26,085 nt of DNA from a virus: IMG/VR virus record IMGVR_UViG_3300025853_000557, positions 1 to 26,085 of that record; one strand, written 5' to 3'. The position numbers and the translations under genes were made by a program. Below, piece after piece: positions 7,468 to 15,664 of this stretch. A model generated the notes under the pieces. The model did no database searches and was not told where the DNA came from. It was given only the letters and a program-made list of their open reading frames with translations. How positions within the stretch are numbered: position 1 is the stretch's first letter; each line of letters starts with the position of its first letter.

Positions 7468-7839
7468 ATGGCTGTAACACAATCACGTGAAACACGCTCA
7501 CTAATTGCTGGCGAAGATCTATCATCTTCTCAGTTTAAATTCGTAACACTAGAATCTGATGGTCAAGTTGATCTTGCAGACGCTGCAGGAGAGCGTTGCT
7601 TTGGCGTTTTAGAAAATGACCCAGCATCAGGTGGAGAGGCAACTGTTGTTGTTTCTGGTCAAACTCGCATCACATGCGGCGGCACTGTTGCTGCTGGTGC
7701 GCAACTTCAAACGGACGCATCTGGTGACGCTATTACAGCAGCATCAGGAGATGTTTCTATGGGATACGCAATGGAAGCTGGCGTTGACGGTCAAGTCATC
7801 GCTATGGAGCTTATCCAAGGCGGCAACATCCTAGCGTAA
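7468..7839 (+). CDS. Head decoration/cement protein, DUF2190-like
   Basis: 123 residues, small, Gly/Ala/Thr-rich and beta-strand rich. The order DLSSSQFKFVTLESDGQVDL, CFGVLENDPASGGEATVVV, then a Gly-rich core and DGQVIAMELIQGG is that of the DUF2190 capsid-cement group, trimers or dimers that sit on the capsid surface and stabilise it. It lies between scaffold and major capsid genes, the usual place. An AAGGAT site precedes the ATG. Confidence 0.75.
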   Translation: MAVTQSRETRSLIAGEDLSSSQFKFVTLESDGQVDLADAAGERCFGVLENDPASGGEATVVVSGQTRITCGGTVAAGAQLQTDASGDAITAASGDVSMGYAMEAGVDGQVIAMELIQGGNILA

Positions 7840-7865
7840 CCTATAGATAGGAAGGAATAACAACA

Positions 7866-8876
7866 ATGCCTATGCTAACCGCCTCACAGGTACATATTGA
7901 TCAGCCATTAACAAACCTGACAGTAGCGTACCTACAATCACAAGACAACTTTATCGCTGATAAGGTTTTCCCAAACGTACCTGTTGATAAAAAGACCAAC
8001 AAGTATTACATCTATGACCGCGAGAACTTCTTCCGCAATGAAGTTCAGCCTCGCGCTCCACGTACTCGTTCACAGCGTATCGGTATGTCAATCTCAAACG
8101 CAACGTACACTTGTGACGTGCGGTCTTTGTCTACAGACTTTGACTTTGAGACGCTGGCAAATGCTGACACTGCTTTGGATATTCGTCGCGGTGCATCCGA
8201 AATGCTCACACACAATCTCTTGATTGACCGTGAAAAGCGTTTCATGTCTACGTTCTTTGGAACAAGCATCTGGACAACTGAGTACACTGGTGTTGCAAAT
8301 GCTGACAACGACACTGCAGCAGAAGTCACACAGTGGGATGACTACACAAACTCAACTCCAATCGTTGACGTAACAACTGCTCGTCGTGCGATGCAAGTTG
8401 CTTCTGGTGGCTTTAAGCCAAACAAAATGGTTGTTACCCGTGATGTTCACGACACATTGGTCAACCACCCAGACGTTCTGGCACGTATCAACGGTGGTGC
8501 AACAGTTACTAACACCGCTTTGGTAACGCAAGCTAAACTTGCTGAGATCTTTGAAGTTGCAGAATACTACATCGTTGACGCGATTGAGAACACTGCAAAA
8601 GAAGGTCTTTCTGAGTCTCTTGCATTTGTAGCAACCAAGAAAGCTGCTCTCTACTATGCACCACAATCTGCAGGATTGATGGTTCCATCAGCAGGGTACA
8701 ACTTCACATGGAACGAACTGGATAACGCATCTGGTTATGGTATCGACATTCGTTCTTACACAGGTGACTTCCTGCGTGTTGAAGGTGTTGCAGAGCTTCT
8801 TGAAGCTAACATGGCTTATGACCAAAAGGTTGTAGGTGCAGACCTTGGTGTGTTCTTCAACACAATCTTGTCATAA
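7866..8876 (+). CDS. Major capsid protein
   Basis: The 336-residue protein forms the icosahedral shell. N-terminal landmarks are NFIADKVFPNVPVDKKTNKY (about 28-47) and YDRENFFRNEVQPRAP (about 50-65), which fit a group of phage major capsid proteins expected to have the HK97 fold. No long N-terminal scaffold domain is present, in line with a separate scaffold gene upstream. The gene has one of the best ribosome sites in the window (AGGAAGGA, 7849-7856) and its own 26-base leader, unlike the overlapping genes around it, which fits high output. Codon use is biased to a few codons (GCA, GTT, CGT, AAC), also expected for an abundant protein. Confidence 0.88.
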   Translation: MPMLTASQVHIDQPLTNLTVAYLQSQDNFIADKVFPNVPVDKKTNKYYIYDRENFFRNEVQPRAPRTRSQRIGMSISNATYTCDVRSLSTDFDFETLANADTALDIRRGASEMLTHNLLIDREKRFMSTFFGTSIWTTEYTGVANADNDTAAEVTQWDDYTNSTPIVDVTTARRAMQVASGGFKPNKMVVTRDVHDTLVNHPDVLARINGGATVTNTALVTQAKLAEIFEVAEYYIVDAIENTAKEGLSESLAFVATKKAALYYAPQSAGLMVPSAGYNFTWNELDNASGYGIDIRSYTGDFLRVEGVAELLEANMAYDQKVVGADLGVFFNTILS

Positions 8877-8887
8877 GGAGTAGGTGA

Positions 8888-9286
8888 ATGACCCGACCAC
8901 CTTTCCAATATGATAAGCCAGTCTTCGTGCGTAATCCTAGTGGATTGCTGATGAGTGGTAAACGCTATGCTAAAGGTGATCTCGTTCCTTGGAAGGAGCG
9001 GGGTCTCCCGAAAGCTAACATTGAACGTATGTACAATGAGCATCATCTTCACCACAACGAAGAACTGGAAACAACCCTAAAGCCTTCTGTCGGAGATGGT
9101 CTCACTGATATGGATGTAGAACAACTTGCAATCCTTGTTAAGACCATCAACGATAAAGTTAAGGCAAAAACTTCTAACGAAGCTGAGTACGACAGAAAGA
9201 AATGTCGTGTCTCTAAGATCAAAGATAAGCAAATCGGTTTCATTCGCTCTTGGCGGGGGAGACATGGAGACCTAGAGGCAGACTAA
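8888..9286 (+). CDS. Small protein of the head-tail region, function unknown
   Basis: 132 residues. The N-terminal half has FVRNPSGLLMSGKRYAKGDLVPWKERGL, a compact beta-type segment seen in short proteins encoded just after capsid genes. The C-terminal third is strongly basic (RKKCRVSKIKDKQ, then SWRGRHGD). A good AAGGAG site (8875-8880) precedes the ATG. It has no motif I can tie to a function. From its position it may be a head-tail joining or capsid-associated protein. Confidence 0.5.
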   Translation: MTRPPFQYDKPVFVRNPSGLLMSGKRYAKGDLVPWKERGLPKANIERMYNEHHLHHNEELETTLKPSVGDGLTDMDVEQLAILVKTINDKVKAKTSNEAEYDRKKCRVSKIKDKQIGFIRSWRGRHGDLEAD

Positions 9287-9750
9287 TGGCTTGGACTTAT
9301 GACGAAACTGATCTCGTAACGACTACATCATCAGGTAGGCTGAATGTCGTTAGACTTCTTATTGGTGATACTGATACGAATGATCAATTGATCAAGAATG
9401 AAGAGATTACTTTCGCCTTATCTGAAGCTAATGATAACGTCTACTTTGCGGGTGCTTGGGCAGCTAGTTCTATCGCTGCTAAATTCGCTAGAAGGGTTAC
9501 TACAAAATTGGATGGGGCCTTATCATCAAATTACAGTGATTTGGCTAAACAGTATAAGGCCCTGTCTGCAGACCTTCGTGAGCAAGGTCAGAAATATTCT
9601 ATGACATCTGCAAGTCTACGTGCTGGTGGTATCTCAAATGCAGTTATCAGAGCTAACCGTAGACTGACTGATAGACCTGATTCTAGCTTTGCTAAAGGCC
9701 AGTTCGATAACCCCCCAACTGATGAACAATATATCAGGGACTATGAGTAA
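9286..9750 (+). CDS. Head-tail connector (adaptor) protein, probable
   Basis: 154 residues from the ATG at 9286, which overlaps the stop of the previous gene (TAATG) and follows an AGAGG site. A TTG at 9250 in frame adds 12 residues but has no advantage. The protein is mostly helical, with LNVVRLLIGDTDTNDQLIKNEEI near the start, which is the usual opening of adaptor proteins that attach beneath the portal (HK97 gp6/SPP1 gp15 role), and a Tyr/Ala-rich middle. Position right after the capsid block and before the completion proteins supports this. Confidence 0.65.
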   Translation: MAWTYDETDLVTTTSSGRLNVVRLLIGDTDTNDQLIKNEEITFALSEANDNVYFAGAWAASSIAAKFARRVTTKLDGALSSNYSDLAKQYKALSADLREQGQKYSMTSASLRAGGISNAVIRANRRLTDRPDSSFAKGQFDNPPTDEQYIRDYE

Positions 9751-10103
9751 TGTCGTTTCGGGCATACGATCTCTTAAATCTTGTAGGAGAGCATGGGCAA
9801 ACGCTTACTCTTCGTAAGAAAACCTATGGTTCTTATGACGTGACCACTAGCACTGTATCTAGTACCACTTCAGATGACTATTCATTTACAGGATACTTCT
9901 ATAATTATAGCCTTGGGGTGATTGACCCTGAGAACATAAACAGAGGTGTACGTAAATGCGTAATTCCCGCTCTAGGTCTTGCGGTTTCCCCAGACACAGA
10001 AGATGAGATCTTAGGGAATGGAAATACGGTTCATATCAATAACGTCCTCACTATGTTCTCTGATGGCACTGCCCTCTGCTATATTTGTGATGTAAGCGAA
10101 TGA
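9750..10103 (+). CDS. Head closure (head completion) protein, probable
   Basis: 117 residues, beta-rich, with GQTLTLRKKTYGSYDVTTST near the start, a pattern usual in small head-closure proteins that plug the connector after packaging (SPP1 gp16-like role). It is placed between the adaptor and the gp10-like completion protein. The start overlaps the previous stop (TAATG) and its own stop overlaps the next start (ATGA). There is no motif beyond this, so the call rests mainly on gene order. Confidence 0.6.
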   Translation: MSFRAYDLLNLVGEHGQTLTLRKKTYGSYDVTTSTVSSTTSDDYSFTGYFYNYSLGVIDPENINRGVRKCVIPALGLAVSPDTEDEILGNGNTVHINNVLTMFSDGTALCYICDVSE

Positions 10104-10516
10104 TTAAATCCTCTGTCAAAATTGATGAAGCAGCTATAGCTAGAAAAATAGAGGCTGCTAAGACCAGCATTTTAGAAGAAGTAAAGAATGAATTTGCGGC
10201 GATTGCAAGGGATGCAGTTAGGTTCTCCCCTGTAGACACTGGTGCTTTTGTTACATCTTGGTCGTTTGAGACAGGCAAGTCAGGTAGACCAAGGGGTAAA
10301 AGTTCTCTCAATAGGCCCAAAGCCCCTAATGAAGAAGACATGAGAAAAGAGGGTGAACAAAACCTTCTATCTGATATAGATAAAATCCCTGACTTAGAAA
10401 GCACAAAAGTGGCTGTACTTCGTAATGGCGCACCTCACGCAGAGTATGTAGATTATGGCGATAGTAAAGACAGAGGGCGTGTTATAAAGGGTAAATTAAT
10501 AAGGCTTCACGGATGA
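10100..10516 (+). CDS. HK97 gp10-like tail completion protein
   Basis: 138 residues. The segment FSPVDTGAFVTSWSFETG (about 47-64) is the signature of the HK97 gp10 family, and the later HAEYVDYGDS (about 114-123) is its second conserved part. These proteins sit at the head-proximal end of the tail and are needed to join tail and head. An internal charged insert (about 70-95, PRGKSSLNRPKAPNEEDMRK) separates the two blocks. Four-base overlaps on both sides (ATGA) suggest coupled translation. Confidence 0.8.
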   Translation: MIKSSVKIDEAAIARKIEAAKTSILEEVKNEFAAIARDAVRFSPVDTGAFVTSWSFETGKSGRPRGKSSLNRPKAPNEEDMRKEGEQNLLSDIDKIPDLESTKVAVLRNGAPHAEYVDYGDSKDRGRVIKGKLIRLHG

Positions 10517-10920
10517 GTAGCATATACCTTGACATAAGACGTGGCCTAGAGCAAAAACTTTCTCAAGTCTCTGGTATTCCATCTATAGCGTATGAGAATA
10601 TTTCTTTCGATCCGACTACAGGAACATCTTGGGTTAGACCTACTTTTATCCCAACCACTCGTAGACCAGCAGTAAGGGGTTCCAACCCACAACAACTCTA
10701 CTTAGGTATATTCAGAGTAGATTGCTTTGTGGCAGAGGGTAATGGCCCTAGTGCTGGTGATACACTAGCAAATAGCATAATAGAAGACTTTGATGCAACG
10801 ACAGACATTACGTTTAACTCAAAGACAATCTCTATAGATTATGCAGAGAGAGAGGAAGGTAGGCTCTCCTCTCCTTGGTACTTCATACCAGTCACTATCG
10901 GCTGGTACGTCTATAATTAG
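10513..10920 (+). CDS. Tail terminator protein, DUF4128 type
   Basis: 135 residues. LYLGIFRVDCFVAEGNGPS (about 62-80) and the C-terminal WYFIPVTIGWYVY match the DUF4128 group, which caps the finished tail tube and contacts the head connector (lambda gpU role). It lies immediately before the tail tube gene, as expected. The start shares ATGA with the preceding gene. Its stop is followed by an AGGAG site for the tube gene. Confidence 0.78.
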   Translation: MSSIYLDIRRGLEQKLSQVSGIPSIAYENISFDPTTGTSWVRPTFIPTTRRPAVRGSNPQQLYLGIFRVDCFVAEGNGPSAGDTLANSIIEDFDATTDITFNSKTISIDYAEREEGRLSSPWYFIPVTIGWYVYN

Positions 10921-10930
10921 GAGAAACTAA

Positions 10931-11908
10931 ATGGCTTTCGCACAAGGCTCTCGTTCTACTCTGTCGTTCAAAGAGGAAGCAACTTTTGGTACGACACCAG
11001 CAGGTAACTTTCAAAACCTGCCTTTCACAACTCACTCACTCAATCTCACCAAAGATCGTGTTGCTGGTACTGACATTCAAGCTGACCGTATGCCTCGCGT
11101 TGACCGTCATGGTAACAGAGTTGTGGGTGGAGACATTGTAGCAGATTTACGTCACGCTGAGTTTGACGTTCTTATGCAATCTGCTCTTATGTCAGATAAT
11201 GACTTCGCTACAGGCTTCACTGCTGGCGATGGATCTACAACTGTAACTAACGCAGCTATCGTAGGTACTACACCTACCTTTCTGTCGATTGAGGATTACT
11301 CAGCAGACGTAGACCAAGCACGTTTGTTCACAGGTTGCGCAGTAAACACAATGGCAGTCTCTATGGCTCCCAACCAAATGGTAACAGCTACCTTTGGTAT
11401 GGTTGGCAAGACAATGACTATTGGCGCTACACAGAAGACACAAGATGCTTCTGCTGGTAATGAACCATTTGATGCTTACTCAGGTGACATCAAACTTGGT
11501 AACAAGGGTACACTTGGTTCAGCATTGACGCTTATCACTGCCCTTGATTTTACTGTCACAAACAACTTTGCTCCAACTCTGGTTATTGGTGAGGATACAC
11601 CATCAGCCCTTGAGTTTGGTACGGTATCTGTTGAAGGTACAGTCTCAGCATACTTTGAGGATGCAACTCTGATCAACCGTTTCTTGAATGAAACAGAATC
11701 AGCACTTGAAGTTTCTGTAGGAGATGGGTCAAACACCCTCACATTCCTATTCCCACGCATCAAGGTAAACTCTGCTGACGTAGGGGTGGACGGTCCGACA
11801 TCACGTATTATCAACATGTCTTTTGTTGGTCTTCGTACTGATGAGGATCTTAGCTCTTCAACAACGAATACAAATACCATTCTTCAAATTACGAAGTCTG
11901 GTGCATAA
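10931..11908 (+). CDS. Major tail tube protein
   Basis: 325 residues. The opening, GSRSTLSFKEEATFGTTPAG, then LPFTTHSLNLTKDRV and RHGNRVVGGDIVADLR, is typical of the Phage_tube_2 group of siphovirus tube subunits. The C-terminal region, beta-rich and Thr/Ser-rich, probably forms an outer domain. It has a good ribosome site (AGGAG, 10919-10923) and codon choice like the capsid gene. The gene is followed by the only sizeable gap in the late operon (82 bases), which carries a structured RNA candidate. Confidence 0.85.
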   Translation: MAFAQGSRSTLSFKEEATFGTTPAGNFQNLPFTTHSLNLTKDRVAGTDIQADRMPRVDRHGNRVVGGDIVADLRHAEFDVLMQSALMSDNDFATGFTAGDGSTTVTNAAIVGTTPTFLSIEDYSADVDQARLFTGCAVNTMAVSMAPNQMVTATFGMVGKTMTIGATQKTQDASAGNEPFDAYSGDIKLGNKGTLGSALTLITALDFTVTNNFAPTLVIGEDTPSALEFGTVSVEGTVSAYFEDATLINRFLNETESALEVSVGDGSNTLTFLFPRIKVNSADVGVDGPTSRIINMSFVGLRTDEDLSSSTTNTNTILQITKSGA

Positions 11909-11912
11909 GAAT

Positions 11913-11971
11913 CCTAGCTAGGATGAGGGGGGTGGTTGTCGGGTGCTGCTCCCCTCACTTTAAAACCCGAC
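11913..11971 (+). promoter_or_regulatory. Intergenic palindrome and candidate H-type RNA pseudoknot
   Basis: The gap after the tube gene starts with the palindrome CCTAGCTAGG (11913-11922). Two 7-base stems then interlock. TGAGGGG (11924-11930) pairs with CCCCTCA (11951-11957), and GTCGGGT (11938-11944) pairs with ACCCGAC (11965-11971). The 5' arm of the second stem lies in the loop of the first and its 3' arm lies beyond, the order of an H-type pseudoknot, with linkers of 7, 6 and 7 bases. The element ends about 20 bases before the chaperone ATG. It may limit transcription or translation past the abundant tube gene. No T-tract follows, so it is not a standard terminator. Confidence 0.5.
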
Positions 11972-11990
11972 TAGCCCGAAAGGAAACCCA

Positions 11991-12389
11991 ATGGACTTGA
12001 AAGACCTGACACCGACAAGTGACACTGTGGATGTAAACATTGTGCATCCTACGACACTAGAACCATTACTGAATGATAATTCAGAACCAATGGTAATTAC
12101 TATGTATGCTCCACATTCTAAGGAGTATAAGGCTGCAGTACATGAGCAGACGAACAAGCGTCTAAAGCAAGCGCAGTCAAAGAAGAAGGTAGATTTAACT
12201 GCTGAAGATATAGAAGACGCCACTCTTGATTTATTTGCCAAGACAACAAAATCTTGGAACATCACATACGATGGTGAAGAGCCAAATTTCTCTGTGAGTA
12301 AAGCAAAAGAGATTTATAGCGAAGTCTTCTGGATTAGAGACCAGATTGACGAAGCGGTGAGTAACTCTTTAAATTTCAAGAAGGCTTGA
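11991..12389 (+). CDS. Tail assembly chaperone, lambda G-like
   Basis: 132 residues, mostly charged and helical, located between tail tube and tape measure genes where lambda has G. Such chaperones coat the tape measure and are absent from the virion. It starts at an ATG with an AAGGAAA site (11980-11986). Its last codons carry a slippery sequence, so a fraction of ribosomes should shift to the -1 frame and continue into the next open frame, giving a 245-residue fusion. The G-like call comes from gene order and the frameshift arrangement rather than from sequence identity. Confidence 0.78.
   Translation: MDLKDLTPTSDTVDVNIVHPTTLEPLLNDNSEPMVITMYAPHSKEYKAAVHEQTNKRLKQAQSKKKVDLTAEDIEDATLDLFAKTTKSWNITYDGEEPNFSVSKAKEIYSEVFWIRDQIDEAVSNSLNFKKA
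12368..12377 (+). other. Programmed -1 frameshift site (two overlapping slippery heptamers)
   Basis: TTTAAATTTC at 12368-12377 reads, in the chaperone frame, as T TTA AAT TTC. Both T_TTA_AAT (12368-12374) and A_AAT_TTC (12371-12377) fit X_XXY_YYZ in the correct phase, ten bases ahead of the zero-frame stop TGA (12387-12389). The following open frame (from 12386) lies in the -1 frame, and no stop occurs between the slip and that frame. A slip at either heptamer gives the same junction (SLN-FQEGLIEE). This is the arrangement of lambda G/GT. Confidence 0.85.
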
Positions 12390-12727
12390 TTGAAGAGCTT
12401 CTCGACTTTGCAGAACATGAGTTCTCCATCAGTAAGCCCGACAAGAACGGGATATCAGAACGTGAACACCTCGAACAAGTGGAAAGGCAGACTGGACGTA
12501 GACCAAAGGGATTGGATGGACCTGATTTTCCCACTTTGTTGTCTCACATCTGGTCTGCCTTTGTTGCATTAAGCAGTGGCAGAACTATGGGTTTCTCTGG
12601 CCCTAACCCGATTACCTACGATCAAATAAAAGCGTGGAAGGAACTTACGAATACACCATTGTCTTCTTGGGAAGTAGAGGCAATAAAACGTGTGGACGTA
12701 ATTTACATGGGTAGTTTTAATGGCTGA
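12386..12727 (+). CDS. Tail assembly chaperone T-like domain, expressed as -1 fusion
   Basis: 113 codons, open in the -1 frame relative to the upstream chaperone. The only possible early start is TTG at 12386, overlapping the upstream TGA. The first ATG comes 67 codons in, so independent translation is unlikely. Residues about 25-65 (QVERQTGRRPKGLDGPDFP, then HIWSAFVALSSGR) and GPNPITYDQIKAWKELT, then SSWEVEAIKRVD resemble small proteins encoded before tape measures. In lambda the T domain of the fusion binds the tube protein while the G part binds the tape measure, and the same split is inferred here. The fusion product would be 245 residues. The end overlaps the tape measure start by eight bases. 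Confidence 0.8.
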   Translation: MIEELLDFAEHEFSISKPDKNGISEREHLEQVERQTGRRPKGLDGPDFPTLLSHIWSAFVALSSGRTMGFSGPNPITYDQIKAWKELTNTPLSSWEVEAIKRVDVIYMGSFNG

Positions 12728-15032
12728 TATTAAACTGGTTATGCAAGCTGAAACGGCTCCTGTGGACCGTGCCGTAAGGCTTTTAGATAACTTACAGGCA
12801 GAACTACGTGATGTTAAAAGAGCGCAAGACTCTGGTTTAATCTCAACTAAACGTGCAACCAGTGAAACAAAGAGATTAAATGATCAGATCGCTAGATTAA
12901 ATAACGCTGCAAGAGGCTCCGCTACAGACTTCCGTAAGTTTGAAAAATCAGTCTATGGTTCTGGCAAAGCAATGCGACAAAAAGAGATCGCAATGCAACA
13001 GGCTGGATACCAGTTACAAGACTTTATCGTACAGGTTCAAGGTGGTACTAACCCTCTTATCGCATTTTCTCAGCAGGGTTCTCAATTAGCTGGCTTCTTT
13101 GCTGGACCTTGGGGTGCTGCTATTGGTTTAGGTATTGCTGCTCTTGGTGGCTTAGGCACAGCTTTATTAGGAACTTCTGGTAAAGTTAAAGATTTGCAAG
13201 ATGAAACAAAGGAACTCATAAGTATTATGGGTTCTTATGATACGGCTTTTGATAAATCTAGCGAGGGCATTTTAAACCTAGAAGAGGCTTTTGGTAAACT
13301 CACAGAGAGTGTTAGACAAGCTAGACAGGCCATATTAGATTTACGTTCTGCTGAATTAGAAGCTAAAATGAATGAAGTTTTCTCTGGCTTCCAAGAAAAA
13401 TATATCCCATCAGGTGCTACCGATAGGAGAGCTTTGTTAGCTGACCTGTTTGGTTTGGATATGACCCTTAAAGGTTTTAAAGATCCCGAAGGAAACCTTC
13501 GTAATACAGAACTTAGAATGCTTATGTCATTTATGACAGGCGCACAATATGCAGAAAATGATGAACAGAGGTTAGATTATTTATCAAAAGCCTTAAATGT
13601 TGCCACTGAATTAGCACTTATTACTGATGGTTTGTCAGAAGGAGAAAAAGAACTTGTAGGTACTATTGAATCTATATATAATGCCTTTGAAAAATCTGTA
13701 GCGAAAACCTCTGAGACAACAAAAAACTCACTTAAAGATCTTAGTGAATTTGATGCCTCTGCTTTTGGTGGTATGGGGGATCGTACTAACGAAGAAATTC
13801 AAGCTAGTGTAAAACTTACAAACGAAATGGTAAAAAGTGGTCTTAAAGAGACCATGAGCGTTTATACAAAGTATGCTGCTCTCAGAAGAAATGGCTTTAA
13901 AGAAGAAAGAAATAACAGTCAAATATTATATGATAAGATGCAAGTTTACTATAAACAAGCTGGTAAACTTATGACAGATGGTGAGACTCAGGCCAGACAG
14001 GAACAACTTGAGACCACTAACCAAGCTATTACAAACGCTGAGTTGGCTAAACAAAATGCGATGTATAAGGCACAAGAGGTTGAAAAAGAGCGTCAAAAAC
14101 AAGCGGATCAAACCCATGCTCATATGATGGCATTGCAAAATGCTTATTTTGAGGATAATAAAAAGAAGTCTGCTCAAGCAGGTATGCTTCAAAATTATCA
14201 AATAATGATGGCCTACCAAGCCTATGGTGAGAGCAGAGTTGAGGGAGCTAAGACCACACCACCAAAACCACCAAAAGGTAAAACCCCCGCTGAATCTATG
14301 GCCTCTATAATAAAAGGTATGGAAGAACAAGCTAATCTCCAAAGACAAATAGTAGGTTTATCTGATCAAGAAGCTGATCGCTTACAGATACTATATAATC
14401 TTAAAGAACAAAACAAAACCGCCTCTGGAAAAATGACTGAGGCTCAACTCAAGCAAGCAGCAGATAGAATAGCAGCCATAAATGCAGAAACAGCAGCTTT
14501 AGAGGCGCAAGAACAGAGGCTACAAGGTATAGCTAATACTTTAGCAAACGAATTTGAAAACTCTTTCATGTCTATGATAGATGGGACAAAGAGCGTAGAT
14601 GGTGCCTTTAGGGATATGTCAAGGAACATAATTAGTTATCTCTACAGAGTTCTTGTACTACAGAAAATGATAAGGGGGTTTGGGACAATTTTTGCTGGAT
14701 CAGATAATCCAATTCTGTCTGATATAGGTGGAGCTTTAAGTGACTATTCTATGGATGGTGGTGGTTACACAGGTTCTGGACCTCGCTCTGGTGGATTAGA
14801 TGGCAAGGGTGGTTTCCTAGCTATGCTGCACCCAAATGAGACTGTCATAGATCACACTAAAGGTCAGTCTGCAGAGGGTGTTACTGTCGTACAGAACATC
14901 AATATTTCTACAGGCATACAACAAACCGTAAGAGCAGAGATTTTGGGATTATTGCCTCAAATACAAGAAGCATCTAAAGCGGCTGTATTGGACGCTAAGA
15001 GGCGCGGTGGATCATTCGCGGGGGCATTCTAA
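12720..15032 (+). CDS. Tape measure protein
   Basis: 770 residues. It sets tail length and is ejected into the host envelope. The N-terminus is coiled-coil (10-65). GYQLQDFIVQVQGGTNPLIA (about 96-115) followed by a glycine/alanine-rich hydrophobic stretch (about 122-151) is characteristic of lambda H-like and TMP_2 proteins. Long Gln/Lys-rich helices follow (about 380-620). The C-terminus has GGYTGSGPRSGGLDGKGGFL and LHPNETVIDHTKG, also typical of the family. By the usual 1.5 angstrom per residue, the tail would be roughly 115 nm. It overlaps the chaperone frame by eight bases, and its stop overlaps the next start (TAATG). Confidence 0.92.
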   Translation: MADIKLVMQAETAPVDRAVRLLDNLQAELRDVKRAQDSGLISTKRATSETKRLNDQIARLNNAARGSATDFRKFEKSVYGSGKAMRQKEIAMQQAGYQLQDFIVQVQGGTNPLIAFSQQGSQLAGFFAGPWGAAIGLGIAALGGLGTALLGTSGKVKDLQDETKELISIMGSYDTAFDKSSEGILNLEEAFGKLTESVRQARQAILDLRSAELEAKMNEVFSGFQEKYIPSGATDRRALLADLFGLDMTLKGFKDPEGNLRNTELRMLMSFMTGAQYAENDEQRLDYLSKALNVATELALITDGLSEGEKELVGTIESIYNAFEKSVAKTSETTKNSLKDLSEFDASAFGGMGDRTNEEIQASVKLTNEMVKSGLKETMSVYTKYAALRRNGFKEERNNSQILYDKMQVYYKQAGKLMTDGETQARQEQLETTNQAITNAELAKQNAMYKAQEVEKERQKQADQTHAHMMALQNAYFEDNKKKSAQAGMLQNYQIMMAYQAYGESRVEGAKTTPPKPPKGKTPAESMASIIKGMEEQANLQRQIVGLSDQEADRLQILYNLKEQNKTASGKMTEAQLKQAADRIAAINAETAALEAQEQRLQGIANTLANEFENSFMSMIDGTKSVDGAFRDMSRNIISYLYRVLVLQKMIRGFGTIFAGSDNPILSDIGGALSDYSMDGGGYTGSGPRSGGLDGKGGFLAMLHPNETVIDHTKGQSAEGVTVVQNINISTGIQQTVRAEILGLLPQIQEASKAAVLDAKRRGGSFAGAF

Positions 15033-15664
15033 TGGCTATTACTTATCCCAGACCATTACCAACTGTCACAGGCATAGCTAATATAACTCTTCGTGCAGTT
15101 AATCAAACTGCGATGACCATGTCACCGTTTACCTATAAGCAGCAAATCCACAACCATGCGGGTAAGCGTTGGGAAGCTGAAGTGCAACTGCCGCCTATGC
15201 GATATGAGAATGCAGAAGAATGGATTGCGTGGCTTCTAAGTTTAAACGGACGTGCTGGCACATTTACTATGGGTGATCCAAACCGTGCATCAGCGCGTGG
15301 TTCAGCATCTACAACAGCGGGAACGCCTGTTGTTAATGGATCAGGCCAGACGGGCGCATCTTTGTCCATTGATGGCTTGCCAGCAAGTGCAACGGGTTAT
15401 TTAAAGGCTGGCGATTATATCCAGCTAGGATCAGCTTCAACAGCGTCACTTTATAAAGTTCTAACAGATGTTGATACAAACGCATCAGGCGAGGCCACAC
15501 TTGATCTTTGGCCTAATATTTTGACTGCACCATCAGACAACGCAACTGTTATTGTTGATAGTGCGGTGGGGCGTTGGCGGCTAAACTCAGGGGAGCAAGA
15601 TTGGTCAATTAATAATGCGGCAATTTATGGCATTACATTTGCAGCAGTTCAGGTACTTCCATGA
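15032..15664 (+). CDS. Distal tail / tail hub protein 1
   Basis: 210 residues, beta-rich. MSPFTYKQQIHNHAGKRWEAEVQLPPM (about 31-57, split by a conserved-looking His-Ala-Gly-Lys) and RAGTFTMGDPN (about 75-85) resemble minor tail proteins that follow the tape measure and form the first ring of the tail tip (the role of lambda M/L or SPP1 Dit). The C-terminus, NSGEQDWSINNAAIYGITFAAVQ in two pieces, is also usual for the group. From this gene on, GCG and CGC codons become much more common than upstream. The start is TAATG-coupled to the tape measure and the end overlaps the next start by four bases. Confidence 0.65.
   Translation: MAITYPRPLPTVTGIANITLRAVNQTAMTMSPFTYKQQIHNHAGKRWEAEVQLPPMRYENAEEWIAWLLSLNGRAGTFTMGDPNRASARGSASTTAGTPVVNGSGQTGASLSIDGLPASATGYLKAGDYIQLGSASTASLYKVLTDVDTNASGEATLDLWPNILTAPSDNATVIVDSAVGRWRLNSGEQDWSINNAAIYGITFAAVQVLP

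Noticed and set aside
7840-7851. Dyad CCTAT-AG-ATAGG before the capsid gene
   Set aside because: A two-base loop cannot form a stable RNA hairpin, and five-base arms are common by chance. No promoter match was seen around it.
9250-9285. TTG start at 9250 for the connector gene
   Set aside because: The ATG at 9286 is coupled to the previous stop (TAATG) and has an AGAGG site. The extension overlaps the upstream gene by 37 bases with no support.
11476-11880. 134-codon open frame on the - strand
   Set aside because: It is opposite the tail tube gene, without context or recognisable features.
13926-14348. 140-codon open frame on the - strand with hydrophobic stretches
   Set aside because: It lies inside the tape measure gene, which has clear family features. 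The Leu/Phe/His richness comes from reversed Gln/Lys codons.
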